Shown here piece after piece: positions 10,116-21,340 of a stretch of 64,000 nt of DNA (position 1 is its first letter; the number at the start of each line of letters is the position of its first letter). The DNA lies in contig JBHGNT010000014.1 in assembly GCA_043228905.1 (NCBI GenBank), forward strand, positions 11,594,001 to 11,658,000, in the 5' to 3' direction. The stretch comes from Azolla caroliniana (taxonomy: Eukaryota > Polypodiophyta). The translations under genes were made by a program, and so were the position numbers. The notes beneath the pieces are model-generated. The model was not told the origin of the DNA, searched no databases, and saw only the letters and a program-made list of their open reading frames with translations.

Positions 10116-11961
10116 AGGGTTCATGTGGTGTTGGCGGTTGATGCGGCAAGGGAGTGACATCTTCACCAGATGGATGTGAAGAATGCATTTCTTCAAGGAG
10201 ATCTTGAAGAAGAGGTCTTTATGACCCAACCTCCCGGTTTCCAAACGGAGATGAACAAGTCGGCGGTATGCCGATTGAAGAAGTCACTTTATGGCCTGAA
10301 GCAAGCCCCTTGAGCTTGGAATGCGAATATCACGCACTGGTTGCGTAAGAATGGGTTTGCGGCCTCCAAGTCTGACTCTTCGTTGTTAATCCGGCAAGGT
10401 CCGGATGGTCCGGTTTGCATCTTATTGTATGTTGATGATCTAGTCATCACCAGACCCGGACTCGATGAAATCAACCGAGTCAAGTTCCAGCTGTCGGACG
10501 CATTTGAGATGAAGGACCTGGGGGACCTTCACTATTTCCTTGGGTTCGAGGTGATCCGAACCCCCGATGGCATATTGCTATCACAGAGACACTATGTGTT
10601 GAATATGTTGTACAAGTTCGGCATGACGGAATGTCGTCCTATCTCTACACCCCTGGACCGGAACCAGAAGCTCCGTCCCGATTCCAGACCGGCCTGCGAT
10701 GAGAAGCGGTTCTGACAAATCGTCGGAAGCCTTATATATTTAACAATCACCCGACCTAACATCAGTTATCTTGTCGATGTGATCAGCCAATATATGCAGA
10801 AGCGGACTGTGGAGCACCTTCTGTGCGCCCATCGAATTTTGCGATATGTGAGCGGCACAAAGGAACGGGGACTGTTATACCGGCATGGTATAACCGAAGA
10901 GCTAGTCGGCTACACCGATGCCGACTGGGCCGGCGATGCATCGGATCACTGATCCAACTCCGGCTATATGTTTTCCCTTGGTAGCGTGGCTATAGCATGG
11001 AGCAGCAAAAAGCAACCAACAGTGGCCCTTTCGAGCCCTGAGGTTGAATACCAGGGCGCCACCGTTGCAACCTGTGAAGCCATTTGGCTTCGACAATTCT
11101 TGCCAGACTTGCGGATCGAGGTGCCAACCCTGATCCTGATCTACTGCGACAACATAAGCAGCATGCAGCTCGCCAAGAACCCCGTATTCCATGCTCGCAC
11201 AAAGCACATACAAGTGCACTACCACTTCATGCGTGAGCGTGTTCTGAGCGGTGAAGTTGAACTTCGGTATGTTCATACGGATCGGCAAGTTGCCGACATC
11301 TTCACTAAACCGCTCAGATCGGACAAGTTGTAGCACTTCACCGAAATGCTTGGTGTTCAACATCTCGACATGCCACACTTGAGGGGGAGAGCAAGCAAAG
11401 ATATTGGAACGGGCAAAGGCAAAGAGACTATCGATTGCGCCGGTGAGGGAAGAACCGACAAAGGGGGAGACAAGAAGAAGAAAGGTGCCAAGTCGAAACA
11501 AGTGGCAACGGCAGCAAAGTCAAGAAGAACAGAGCTGACCGGAAGAAGAAGGCCATGGTCCGATGTGGTGAATGGCCTGGAACCGAAAGACGAATCGGGA
11601 GCAACCGATTCGGACAAGAGCTGGAACGAAGGATTCGGTTCAACAGACGAATTCGGAAGAACCCGATCAATTCAAGGCCAAGAGGACGAGAAGGCAGCGA
11701 AAGTCGACGCCAACACGAAGGAATCGGTGAATCGGCAAGCGCCGAATTCACAGCAACGAGGGAGTTGAATTGGGCCTGTTGACCAGACAAGTCGACCGAG
11801 GAGGTCGAGGTGCACAGAATCAGAAGGGTCGCGGCAAACGGGACCGGACCGGACGAGGAGCGCGAGCAAGGCGGAGTGACGCCAGAAGGAGCCAGCTGGA
11901 AGGATCGGCTGTCATAGGGACTGACACTACGATCCGACCTCAAGTTGAGCTTGAGGGGGAG
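10116..11961 (+). pseudogene. Reverse transcriptase and RNase H of C2 with charged tail
   Basis: The RT resumes at about 10116 and reads [28 protein letters not shown] and the YVDD box at 10428-10439. RNase H has DADWAGDASDH, SSPEVEYQG and HTDRQVADIFTKPL. Stops occur near 10312, 10713 and 10950 (each TGA where an Arg codon is expected) and near 11331. Past RNase H a Lys/Glu/Arg-rich reading runs to 11766. The polypurine tract TTGAGGGGGAG ends at 11961. It is dead for lack of its RT N-terminus. Confidence 0.82.
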
Positions 11962-12387
11962 TGTTGAGTAGCAAGCTCAACTGGATCCGGATCGGCGAGC
12001 CGATGAGCAATTGTGCCGGTGAGTTGGGGAGCCGGTTAGCCGGATCCAGCAGCAACCGGAAGCCTATTAACAGCCTAGGCTACTAGGTAGTTAATGTCTT
12101 GTAGTTAGTGTCAGACGCTCGTGTGAGCATTGAAGTACATTGTACTTCTGTCAGTCCATATGGACTTGTATAAAAGTGTTCACTGAACACATACGATGTA
12201 CAGATTGAGTATTATTTTGAATTGAGTTTTTTGTGTGCTCTCTCTCTATCTCTCCTGCGTATTGTGTATATTCTAAGCTCTGCATTAAACCTGTGTTTCT
12301 ATGTTCGGTTTTCTATTGCTTCCGCACAACGTATTCTTTCACACTGTGTTCGGTTTTCTATTGCTTCCGCGTGCTATTCTTTTTCCA
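11962..12387 (+). repeat. 3' LTR of element C
   Basis: It starts TGTTGAGTAGCAAGCTCAAC and ends TTTTTCCA, 426 bp. Its opening is nearer to the LTR of A (367) than to its own 5' LTR. A short internal duplication (TGTGTTCGGTTTTCTATTGC, near 12300 and 12347) lies close to the end. TATAAAAGTG near 12169 is a plausible TATA box. Confidence 0.87.
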
Positions 12388-12624
12388 AACAGCTGACGCC
12401 AAGAGCCCCGCGTGGCTGATACACTCGTAAGAGTGCTATAACATACCCTCTGTTGTATATCCACTATACAGTGAAGTTCTGTTCTCCGTGGTTTTCTCCC
12501 GTTTTAGGGTTTCCACGTAAATCTCTATGCACTATTGTTTATCTTGTCTCTCTCTGGCATATTGGTGTGATTCGTATTTCAGCATAGTTTGTTTATTGCA
12601 ATTTGATCGAACGATTTCTCAACA
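12388..12624 (+). repeat. 3' LTR of element B, second part
   Basis: It begins with the right AACAG duplication (12388-12392). It continues with the B-type LTR (GCGTGGCTGATACACTCG, GTATATCCACTATACAGTGA, TTTTAGGGTTTCCACGT) and ends TTTCTCAACA, as in the 5' LTR of E2, which ends at 21312. Confidence 0.87.
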
Positions 12625-12629
12625 GAATA

Positions 12630-13073
12630 AACCGACTAGTCCGGATAACAGCAGAACACAGAACGGAGGTTTAATGGAAAGCTTGAATACACGGGGGAGA
12701 CATAAAGAGCAAAATAGTAAACTCAATTCAAAATAATCACACTATGTACATACAAATGTTCTACAGAACACTTTTTATACAAGTGCTTAAAAGGACGAAC
12801 TAAAGTATTAACATGTACTTCAATGCTCATACGAGCGACTGACACTAACTCCAAGGAATATGCCTACATACTAGGCTTGGACCGTAGGCTCCAATGACCT
12901 AACAGTTCTCACTATTCCAGAGTACAATCCAGTTCTCGAGTCCGGCTCTAGGTTCTAGATACCGATATATCTAGACATCGATCCGGGTACCTATCTGGTT
13001 CTCCATTCCGGATACTGATCCGGCTCTAGCTTATTCAACCTATCCGGATCTAGTTGAGCTTGCCCGATCAACA
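12630..13073 (-). repeat. Copia family I LTR in reverse orientation (solo)
   Basis: Read on the minus strand it starts TGTTGATCGGGCAAGCTCAAC at 13073 and carries the family I signatures AGTTAGTGTCAG, GAGCATTGAAGTACATG, TTGTATAAAAAGTG and CATTAAACCT. The other end, near 12630, is eroded and lacks a clear terminus. No internal region is attached, so it is probably a solo LTR next to the end of element B. Confidence 0.72.
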
Positions 13074-13100
13074 CCTACCATTGTACCAACTCATCATCAG

Positions 13101-13699
13101 TGATATAATTGTCTATTTAATATTTAGAAAAGGTTATCCTCAGGTATAAATTCTAGAAAAAGCTACTTATATACGTGTAGCGTGCATAAAACTTTAGTTA
13201 AAGAAAACGCTTTATAAGAAAAAGCTACTCATGCACATCTAGTGTGCATGAGCACTATAATTAAAAGGAGAAACATGATAGCAAAACTGATTCATGCACA
13301 TCTGATGTGCATGAACACTTTAGAAAAAGCATGAGGCTTGCTATGTGGTAAGCTATACTTGGCCTCTTCCATCACTATATGAGGACAAGAGAAAGATGTA
13401 TTGTGATTGTGAATTCTCAGGTTTTATTAGGATTTCAAAATATTGATTTAATATACTATACTCGTGTGATTCACAATTATTTCTTATCTATCTTTTCCAA
13501 TCTATTCCAATCTACTATTAGGGTTCTAAGGGTTGACTACTCTAACATAATACACTCATGGAATTTACGAAGTTTTCTACATCTCTTTCTTACAATCTAT
13601 TCGTATTCTTATTGGCCATAAAATTCTCCTCCTCCTAGTCCATAACCTTGGTGGTTTCCACCCGACTCATGCAACAATCTGGCGCCGAAAGGTACGACA
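13101..13699 (+). repeat. 5' LTR of Gypsy element D
   Basis: The end is well placed. GGTACGACA stops at 13699 just before ATTTGGTGAACC, matching the CGCGACA / CTTTGGTGAACCC junction of element F. The start, TGATATAATTG at 13101, is inferred by matching the inverted copy at 14290-14864. Two palindromic pairs of the RY core CATGCA/TGCATG lie at 13229-13251 and 13291-13315, upstream of a CTATAT TATA box near 13375. Confidence 0.68.
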
Positions 13700-14289
13700 C
13701 ATTTGGTGAACCTTGGCTACGGATGGGTTTCAAGGGAGTATCCACAGGATATGACAACAAAATCCGACGTGGGCGGCGTTTGAAGAAGCATTGAAGACTA
13801 CATTCACTATCAAGGACTCCTCCAAGGGAATGTGGAGGGGATTCAAAGATTGGGTGGAAACACCAAACAAGGTGTTGAAGGTCCTCGATGTGTTTTCGGC
13901 ATTCGAAAGTCAATTCTGGAGGTAGCCAGCAAGAGATCAAGTTGTCCTTGTACCTCACAAAGTGATCATGTTCTTACAAGTCGTGGATGTCTAGAACCAT
14001 AAAGATCTTGGAGTGCTTCTAGAGGATATGACTACTAAGAGTGGCCTCACCAATACATGGGAAAATGTGCAGAACATCATCACTTGATATACAAAGTGGG
14101 GGTGATGGCTCGGTGATGAAGAAAAGAGGACTACGGAATTGACGTTGAGGCTGAGGTTCGTAGTAGTAGACCACCAACCACAGGCTCGAGAGACTACAAC
14201 CGAGAAGGGAATCGATGTAACCACGGTGGAGCAGTTGCTAAAAGAGATGGAGAATCTTAAAATTTCTAAGGTGAAGAAATTAGAAGACT

Positions 14290-14864
14290 GTTGTTGTGTC
14301 TTTTAACGTCAAATCGTTTGCGTGAGTCAAGTGGGAACTGCTAGGGTTTTTGACTAGGAGGATGGGGAATTTGAGACGAATAAGAATGAGAATAGATTGT
14401 ACGGAGAAAAGAAATAGAAACCTCGTGAATCCCACGAGTGTATTGTATTAGATTAATCAACCCTTAGAATCTTAATAGTAAATTAGAATATAGAATGGAA
14501 AAGATATCTATTGAAAATCGTGAATCACACAAATATAATCAATTAGATCAATATTTAGAAATATTAATAAATCCCAAGAATCAACAACCTATTACAATTT
14601 GCTCCCCACCTTTATATAGTGATGGGAGAGACTAAGTATAGTCTACCACATGGTAAGCATCATGCTTTTTTTTTCTAAAGTGTTCATGCACACTAGATGT
14701 GCATGAATCGCTTTATCTATTATATGCTTTTTCTTCTAATAATAGTGTTCATGCACACGTGTGATGTGCTTGAATAGCTTTTCTATCATGCGTTTTGTTT
14801 TAACTAAAGTTTTTTCCTAGAAAATCTGAGTGAAATAACCTTTCTATGTGGGATATTTACTTTT
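14290..14864 (-). repeat. Inverted D-type LTR inside the gag of element D
   Basis: This 575-bp stretch is the reverse complement of the 5' LTR of D with a few indels and roughly 80 percent identity. It includes the TATA region (CCTTTATATAGTGATGGG, near 14608), two RY palindromes at 14683-14707 and 14748-14774, and the ends TGTTGTG and TTAACA. It faces the 5' LTR across about 590 bp. I see no clear target-site duplication. Confidence 0.72.
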
Positions 14865-15015
14865 TTAACACTTATGATGTGTTAGTATAATGGTAAAGCT
14901 TCAAATTATTAACATAAAGGTACAAGGTTTGAATCTTGTCCTCTGCATGTAGCTTATACTTCATATTTTATTCAATTAGTTATTTTATATGTTTTTCACA
15001 TAGTGTACAAATTAC
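14865..15015 (+). repeat. SINE-like tRNA-derived segment
   Basis: TTAGTATAATGGTAA (14881-14895) resembles a pol III A box. GGTTTGAATC about 37 bases later (near 14928) resembles a B box. An AT-rich tail follows. A similar pair is seen near 48810. It looks like an old tRNA-derived SINE or tRNA relic. The ends are not resolved. Confidence 0.4.
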
Positions 15016-15046
15016 ACTATGACACTGTTCCTCAAATTCCAAGTAG

Positions 15047-16330
15047 ATGGATCGTTGGTGCATAGGGTGTGATAGCACCGAACATGATTGGAAGGATTGC
15101 GATGAACACAATGAGGCTCTACGACAAGATCTCATCTACTATGAGGGAAATCGGATCCATTCGATGGACTCTTGGAAACCAGTCCGACCGAACTTTCGAA
15201 AATGTGGCATGAAGAAGGCCCTAGAGGAGGAGATAGTGGAAAAAATAATTATGCGACAATCACGGGAATACGTGTGGGTGAGAAATCTAGAACGAAGGCA
15301 TCTTTCTGGCCGGAAGTGCTAGAAATCTTCGAGAAAACCGATTCTAATGAAATACGGAGCACAGCGGAAGGCATCCGGGAAGCTACGGGATGGGAGTGCC
15401 CCGTAGATAAAAATAACGTATATGCCTTATGTCAATTATATGAGGTGTATGTAGATGAGAAGCGACGGTGCACGGATGATGTAGTCGGACCATCGAAGAC
15501 ACCTGGGAGTCGGAACTCCAAAGGGAAAGGAAAAGGGAAAAATATTCTGGCATTCAAAATCGCCTCGGACATCAAACAACAGATGGATCTAAAGAAGGTG
15601 TTTGAAGAGAGAATCCTTGATAGTCAGGTGGAACTTTCACTCCAAGAATTGCTCGGAATTGTGACATCCACGATTTCCTTGTGGATATCGTAAAAAGAAA
15701 GAGGCAGGCTACGAAAGATTCAAATGCTCCAAGGGTGAATGCAAATACTATTCTAATGAACAACATGGAAGCGAAGGAAGAAATTCCGAAGTCCCATTAT
15801 GCAAAGCCACACTGAGCACTACAACTACGGACACTCATGTTCAAATTGGAAACATCAAAGAGCCTGTAGTTGCGTTGATTGATCATGGATCGGAGATCAA
15901 TCTGATGTCCAAGGAGTTCTACCGGAAGGCGAAGTGCCATATTAACACCAGTCATGGATGGAAGATCCAGGCAGCCACAAAAGCAACGGCAGATCTATTT
16001 GCGGCTTGTCCAGATGTGATGGTGAAGATCATAGATGTGGAGATTGACCAAAATTTCTTTGTGCAAGATGAGGTCTCACATTCCGTGATTCTCGGGAAAC
16101 CCTTCATCACGGCTTTGTGGATGAAAACAAAGGTGCTCGACAGTGGAGTGGCTGTTCCAAGGATTCAAAGCCAAAGCGGAGGCAAAACTGTTCAATTCTT
16201 GATTGTGCCATCGAATCACGAAAGGAACAAGAGAGAGCTCTTGTTCCAAAAACAATGGAGTTTTAAAGCAGACAATTGTGGAGTGGGGAAGTAATAGTCT
16301 CAGAATCCCTGATAAGACGCACATGAAGAA
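15047..16330 (+). pseudogene. Zinc knuckle and aspartic protease of Gypsy element D
   Basis: CIGCDSTEHDWKDC (CX2CX4HX4C) lies at 15059-15100. After a frameshift near 15230 it reads TGIRVGEKSRTKASFWPEVLE, matching F at about 30908. The protease box reads ALIDHGSEINLMS near 15872-15910, with DHG as in F rather than the usual DSG or DTG. FFVQDEVSHSVILGKPFIT and FLIVPSNHERN match the end of the F protease. Frameshifts and stops make it a relic. Confidence 0.78.
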
Positions 16331-19203
16331 AACTCTCAGAGTGAAATAAGTGTGAATCAAGATGTACGAGATCATTGCGGAAATGGAGCCGGATGCGCTC
16401 GGGAAAGAAGAAGCAATGGTATGTACGAAATATAAGACTGTGGAAAAGAAGGTGAAACGGTCTACAGGACCATTACCCGCCAATAGTGAACAAAAGAGGA
16501 AAGAAGTCTAAGGAGATCCGACACTTCAGAAGTCCATGGATATTGGACATACATTTACATATGAGACCTCGAAGAAAATCCGGATCGGTGGAGGTGGGAA
16601 GAAAATCTCAGGAAGTCCTGGTTACATCTATGATAGTAATGGGTTCAAGGGGGGCCCATTGCTATCAAGGGTGGACACGCTCCGTATTCAAGCGGTATAT
16701 CTATCTGCACTCCTTGAAATGTCGTAAGGAAAAACCAACAAAATGAAGAAGAAAGATTACATGAGATGTTGGAGCAGCATGGAAAAGCATTCGCATTCAC
16801 ATCAAAAGAGATAGAGTGCGTTGATCCAAAGATAGTGGAGTCCATGGTGATCTTCACCATTGATCATGTGCCATGGAACTTGAAGCTGATCCCGATGCCA
16901 CAAGTGCATATTCCGAAAATCATTGACTTGCTCAAGGAGAAGGTCGCGATGGGGATTCTAGAGCCACCAAACGCTCCATACTCAAATCGATGGTTTACAG
17001 TTCCGAAGAAGAATGGGTCACTTCGATTCATTCAAGATTTTTAACCAGTGAACAAGGTCACAATCCGGAACTCCAAAGTTGGTCCGATAGTGGATGAATT
17101 TGCGGAAGCATTTGCCGGACGCACGATGTACTCTATCAGAGAACTATACTCTAGATATGACCAATTTCAACTAGCCATGGATAGTCAGGATATCACTACA
17201 ATGTGGACACTGATAGGTTTAGTCTGGATGTGTACGTTACCACAAGGAGAGACGAACTCGGTCGCACATATGATGAATGCAATGAACAAGGTGCTCTGAG
17301 ACTACATTCCAAAGATAACAATGTCATTCTTAGATGACATTCCGATGAAAGGATGTGTGGTGGAAGATAAGGATGAGACTATGGATGATCGAGGATGTCA
17401 AACGTTCGTAGTTAACCATATTCGTGATTCTTAGAAAGTGCTACAAAAGTTAGAAGATGTGCACCTAACATTCTCCGGAGAGAAATTGGCATTCGGACAA
17501 GAAGAGATACTTGTAATCAAACATCTATGTGGTCGCTACGGCCGAAGACCATCACCAACCAAGATTGATCTGATTGAAGCCATGAAAAAAATATGTGAGT
17601 CACAATCCGAAGTCCACAAGTTTCTTGGGGCATGTGCATTCTATCACATATGGATTTCGCACTCTGCACACATTGCGGAACCACTCTATCACCTGTTGTG
17701 GAAGGGGAAAACGTTCAAATGGAATCCGGAGCACACCAAAGCCATGAAGAAGCTGAAGAAAGCATTATGGAGAGCGGTAGCGCTTAAGCAGCCGAACTAT
17801 GACAGACCGATCATAGTAACGGTTGATACAAGTAGTCGGGATCGGATGGGTCATCAACCAAACCGATCTAGATGGTTCACGATATCCGATCCAATTCGGA
17901 GCAAAGCTTCACAATGAAAGGAAATGCGGATATGCACAAGTTAAAAGAGAATTAAGGGGAGTGGTGTCAGCAATAAAATCTGATCGGGATCATTCTATTG
18001 GAGCTGAAGTAGTGATCAAAACGGATTGTCTACCAATAGTCCGGATGATGCGATGTTGCACAGTACCGGATGTGGCTATACTAAGATGGATTGCATATGT
18101 AAGGTCGTTTAATCCAAAGGTACGACACATCTCAGGAAAAGACAACATAGTAGCATATATGCTATCAAGGGCACAATTCAAAGACGACGTAGCCGAATAG
18201 GATAATGAAGAAGTTTCCAAAGACTACTTTACTTCAGAGCACATATGTCGGGTGAACGTAATTCAGGAGTTTCAGGAAGACGAATACGAGGGAGAAAGCT
18301 TGTTGATCTGGAAAGTGCTACAAGAAATTGAGGAATCATCAGACAATAAGGAAAAGAGAGTCGAGATTTGAAGGAAGAAACAACAAGTCTGAAAGTTCTT
18401 CTTGAACAATGGATTAATCTGGAGGAGGGAGCCGAAAAGATCAGATGACATACCACTACAAGTAGTCGGCACAAAGTTACAACAAAAACAAATATCCGAA
18501 TTTCACGAATTTGATTGGGCTGGTCATCGGGGAACATGGGTGAGATTTGCAAAGATCAAGAAAAAATGTTGGTGGAAGAATATACAAGGATGTAGGGGAG
18601 TTCACGGAAAGCTACAAGAAATGTCAAATCTACTCCAGAGTTCAACACCGGGATTAATTACATTCGACATCCTCACTGACAATCAACTTAAAATGGATGG
18701 TTGACATCGTGGCCATGCTAACCGGGATAGGAAAAAAGAAGTACTTGGTGCTAGCTTGGGAGGATCTGATGAACCAAGTAGAAGGTCAGGTGCTACGGAC
18801 GAAAACATGTTCTACAGTATGCCAATTTCTCTTCGAAGAAGTGTTCTGCAAGTATGGGTGCGTAGACAAGTGATAAAGCTAGGGAATTATTTGCCAAACA
18901 TGGAGTACGGTTGATACTAACCATGACATACAATCCAGAAGCAAATGGGAAGATCGAACGAAGACAAAGTCCAATTGTAAAAGCACTTGCAAAAGCATGC
19001 GATGGAAGGATGACGATTTGGCTGCAGATGCTTCCGTATGCACTATGGGTGGATCGCTCAACACATAGTTCCATGACCGGTTATATGCCAGTGGAACTTA
19101 TGACTAGACAAGCTCTGGGAATGCCTACAAAAACCGCAATTTCAACATGTACGGTGCTACCATGGAAGGAAGAGATGAGTCGAGAAGAGCTACTTGTAGT
19201 CCT
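16331..19203 (+). pseudogene. RT, RNase H and integrase of Gypsy element D (3' end lost)
   Basis: It is collinear with the pol of F. The RT reads FTVPKKNGSLRFIQDF, NKVTIRNSKVGPIVDEFAEA and TLPQGETNSVAHM, with the FLDD box at 17327-17338. RNase H reads GYAQVKRELRG and HISGKDNIVAYMLS. The integrase reads DWAGHRGTW and YNPEANGKIERRQSP. Stops lie near 17041, 17297, 17432 and 18198, and there are frameshifts. The integrase stops at MSREELLVV (19203), where the LTR of E1 begins. The rest of D is not in the window. Confidence 0.8.
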
Positions 19204-19957
19204 TGTTGGGAATGTGTCCCTCCTATGGGAGGAGCTGGTTGGTTGGACAGAGAGCCAATAGTCAAAGAAAATTAGTAGTTGACTAGTCGTGCTAAGAGCC
19301 GACAGTCGAAGACAAGGAGTAGCCGACTGGTCGGGCCAAGAGCCGACAGTCAATGTCATGGAGAGTCGACTAAGAGAGAGTCGACATTAGATGATCCAAG
19401 TCGAAGACAAGACCGACTAGTCAGGCCAACCGGAGGGTCGACGACAAGACCGACTAGTCGGTCGATTGGATAGTTGACACAAGAGTTAGTTAGTCAAGTC
19501 GACTAGTCGATCAGTCGGTTGATTAACTGGTATTGTTATTACTATAATAATATAAGTGATAGTAGTAGGGATTATAATTGTAAATAGCCCATATAGTGTA
19601 TAAGTATAAGTACACCTAGGGAAAAACCATAGAATAAGTGGTGTAGAGTAGACCATGTAGAGTAGATACAGATTAGAGCTTCAATAGCAGAGCATTGCTA
19701 AGAGGAGAGTGTGTGAGATAGAGTGACGGCGGTAGAGTTAACGAACCTGCCAAGAACCCTGAGTGGGTTATCCTCTGAGATGATCAGAGAATATCTGTAA
19801 TCGTTTCTATATTCACTTGCATAGTGGAATCTATGTTCCCTTGGTTTTACTTGCTTAGGGTTTCCACGTAAAACTCTGTGTTTGTCTCTGTGTACTTTGC
19901 ATTTTTTCTATACGTTTCAGCATATCTTGTTTGTAAATCTATGATCCCATCTCTACA
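19204..19957 (+). repeat. 5' LTR of Copia element E1
   Basis: It starts TGTTGGGAATGTGTCCCTCC and ends CTCTACA, followed by AAC and TGGTATCAGAGC (19961-19972), the initiator Met tRNA primer site. At 754 bp it is longer than the 592-bp LTR of E2, because 19280-19510 is expanded by repeats of GACTAGTCG and CGACAGTCGAAGACAAG. Two perfect CGACTAGTCG palindromes lie at 19451-19460 and 19500-19509. The left duplication would be GTCCT (19199-19203). Its partner is lost. Confidence 0.83.
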
Positions 19958-19985
19958 AACTGGTATCAGAGCAATGAGGCGAAAG

Positions 19986-20720
19986 ATGGAAGGAGGTGTG
20001 AGCAGCTTCCCAGGTATGATAGTTCTAAACTCTCAAAACTATGCAGATTGGAAGATAAAGATGGAAGACCTTCTCATAGTCAAAGACCTATATGAGCCCA
20101 TCGACAAAGCAAAAATACGCACAGCAGTATTAGAGTCTGAATGGAGACTTTTGAAGAAAAAAGGCAGTGGCCACTATCAAAACTGTGTTGATGTAAGTGT
20201 CCTTCAGCATGTGGTGAACGATTCAAATGCCTACAAAATATGTGAGAAGTTGTCAGGTCTATATGAGAGGAAGAATGCCCTCAATAAAACATCTCTAATG
20301 AGAAAGATTGTAAGGCTGAAATACAGGGATGGGGAAAGCATAGTCAAGCATGTAAGCACTTTCATGGGGTATGTGAATCAACTTGCGGCAACCAAGTTTC
20401 CCCTTGAGGATGCAATGCAGGACATCCTCCTATTTTGTACCCTACTGGACAACGGGGAGAATCTGGTGGTAATTCTCAGCAACTCGTGTCAAGAAGAGAA
20501 GTTGTCTCTACAAGCAATAAAGACAAGCATCTTGAACAAGGAGACAAGAAGGAAGGACAAGGGTGTGTTGTCCCAGTTAGAGTCAAACTTGACTCACCAT
20601 ACCAACAAAGGAAGGAATAGACAAAGAAGGGATAAGTCCCAAGCTAGGTCCAAGTCCAGAGGAAAGTTAACATTATATGCAAGTGAAGAGTGTACTTGGG
20701 TAATCAACTCAAGTGCATCC
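19986..20720 (+). pseudogene. Gag of Copia element E1, interrupted by E2
   Basis: The ATG at 19986 opens MEGGVSSFPGMIVLNSQNYA, a UBN2-type Copia gag. Further motifs are LSGLYERKNALNKT and STFMGYVNQLAATKFPLEDAM. The frame stays open to the start of the protease (ECTWVINSSAS). There E2 is inserted after the CATCC duplication at 20716-20720. The zinc knuckle region seen in E2 has been deleted here (around 20664). The upstream ATG at 19878 lies in the LTR and is not the gag start. Confidence 0.8.
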
Positions 20721-21312
20721 TGTTGGGAATATGTCCCTCTAGTGGGAGGATGATCCGGCTGTTCGAAAAGCCGACAATCGAAGAGTCGAAAAACAGGAGC
20801 CGAGTTGATGAGGAACTTGGCCGAGGCCGAAACCGAAATCGTGTAAATAGCCAACTCAGGAGACTATATTTGTAAATAGTCTAAGTGTACGCCCTAGGAG
20901 GGCTACGTATGTAAATAACCAGAAAGTTGCGTAAGTATATATGCAACTAGGGCAAACTTTTAGTTATGTATGTAGAGTGATGAACAAAAAACTCTGTATG
21001 TGTAGAACTCTAGAACGTAAGAGAGCATGAGAGAGAGAAGTGTTAGCCGCGCCATAGCTGTGTGAGTAATAGCAAACGCGAAGAGCCTTGTGCGGCTGAT
21101 ACACTCGACAGAGTGTTGTATTCCTCTCGGTGTTTGTATATCCACTTTGTCTAGTGAAGAAATCTGTTCACCCGTGGTTTTTCCCTGTTTTAGGGTTTCC
21201 ACGTAAAACTTTGTGCACTATTGTGTGTCTTGTTTTTCCTGGCATTTCTGTAATTCGTATTTTAGCATTGTCTGTTCATTGTGAATTAAATTTCCGCAAC
21301 GATTTCTCAACA
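20721..21312 (+). repeat. 5' LTR of E2 with primer-binding site
   Basis: It runs from TGTTGGGAATATGTCCCTC to TTTCTCAACA, 592 bp. AAC and TGGTATCAAAGC (21316-21327), a one-base variant of the initiator Met tRNA site, follow. Confidence 0.92.
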
Positions 21313-21340
21313 AACTGGTATCAAAGCTTGAGGTGCAAGC

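Larger units (their letters stand above)
2205..12387 (+). mobile_element. Composite Copia element C (two pol copies, one flanking duplication)
   Basis: The element starts TGTTGAG and ends CCA. It is flanked by the exact 5-bp duplication AACAG at 2200-2204 and 12388-12392, and the LTR of B reads through once it is removed. Inside are a 5' LTR, a primer-binding site, gag, a first pol copy (C1) and a polypurine tract with 76 bp of LTR (8117-8192). A second, partly deleted pol copy (C2) and a 3' LTR of a different subtype follow. The two pol copies differ at roughly one residue in five. At 10.2 kb it is about twice the size of a normal Copia element. Confidence 0.85.
13723..15046 (+). pseudogene. 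Gag (capsid) of Gypsy element D, interrupted
   Basis: Degenerate capsid sequence. WAAFEEALKTTFTIKDSS, RGFKDWVETPNKVLKVLDVF and LLKEMENLKIS line up with the corresponding parts of the gag of F (GFMEWVESPNK and later). There are several stops. At about 14288 it is broken by an inverted LTR and a SINE-like piece, and coding resumes at the zinc knuckle near 15059. It is not functional. Confidence 0.72.

Noticed and set aside
16250-16330. A matching frameshift site in element D
   Set aside because: The D junction has a shorter T run and several indels, so the frame relation is not informative. The recoding proposal rests on F only.
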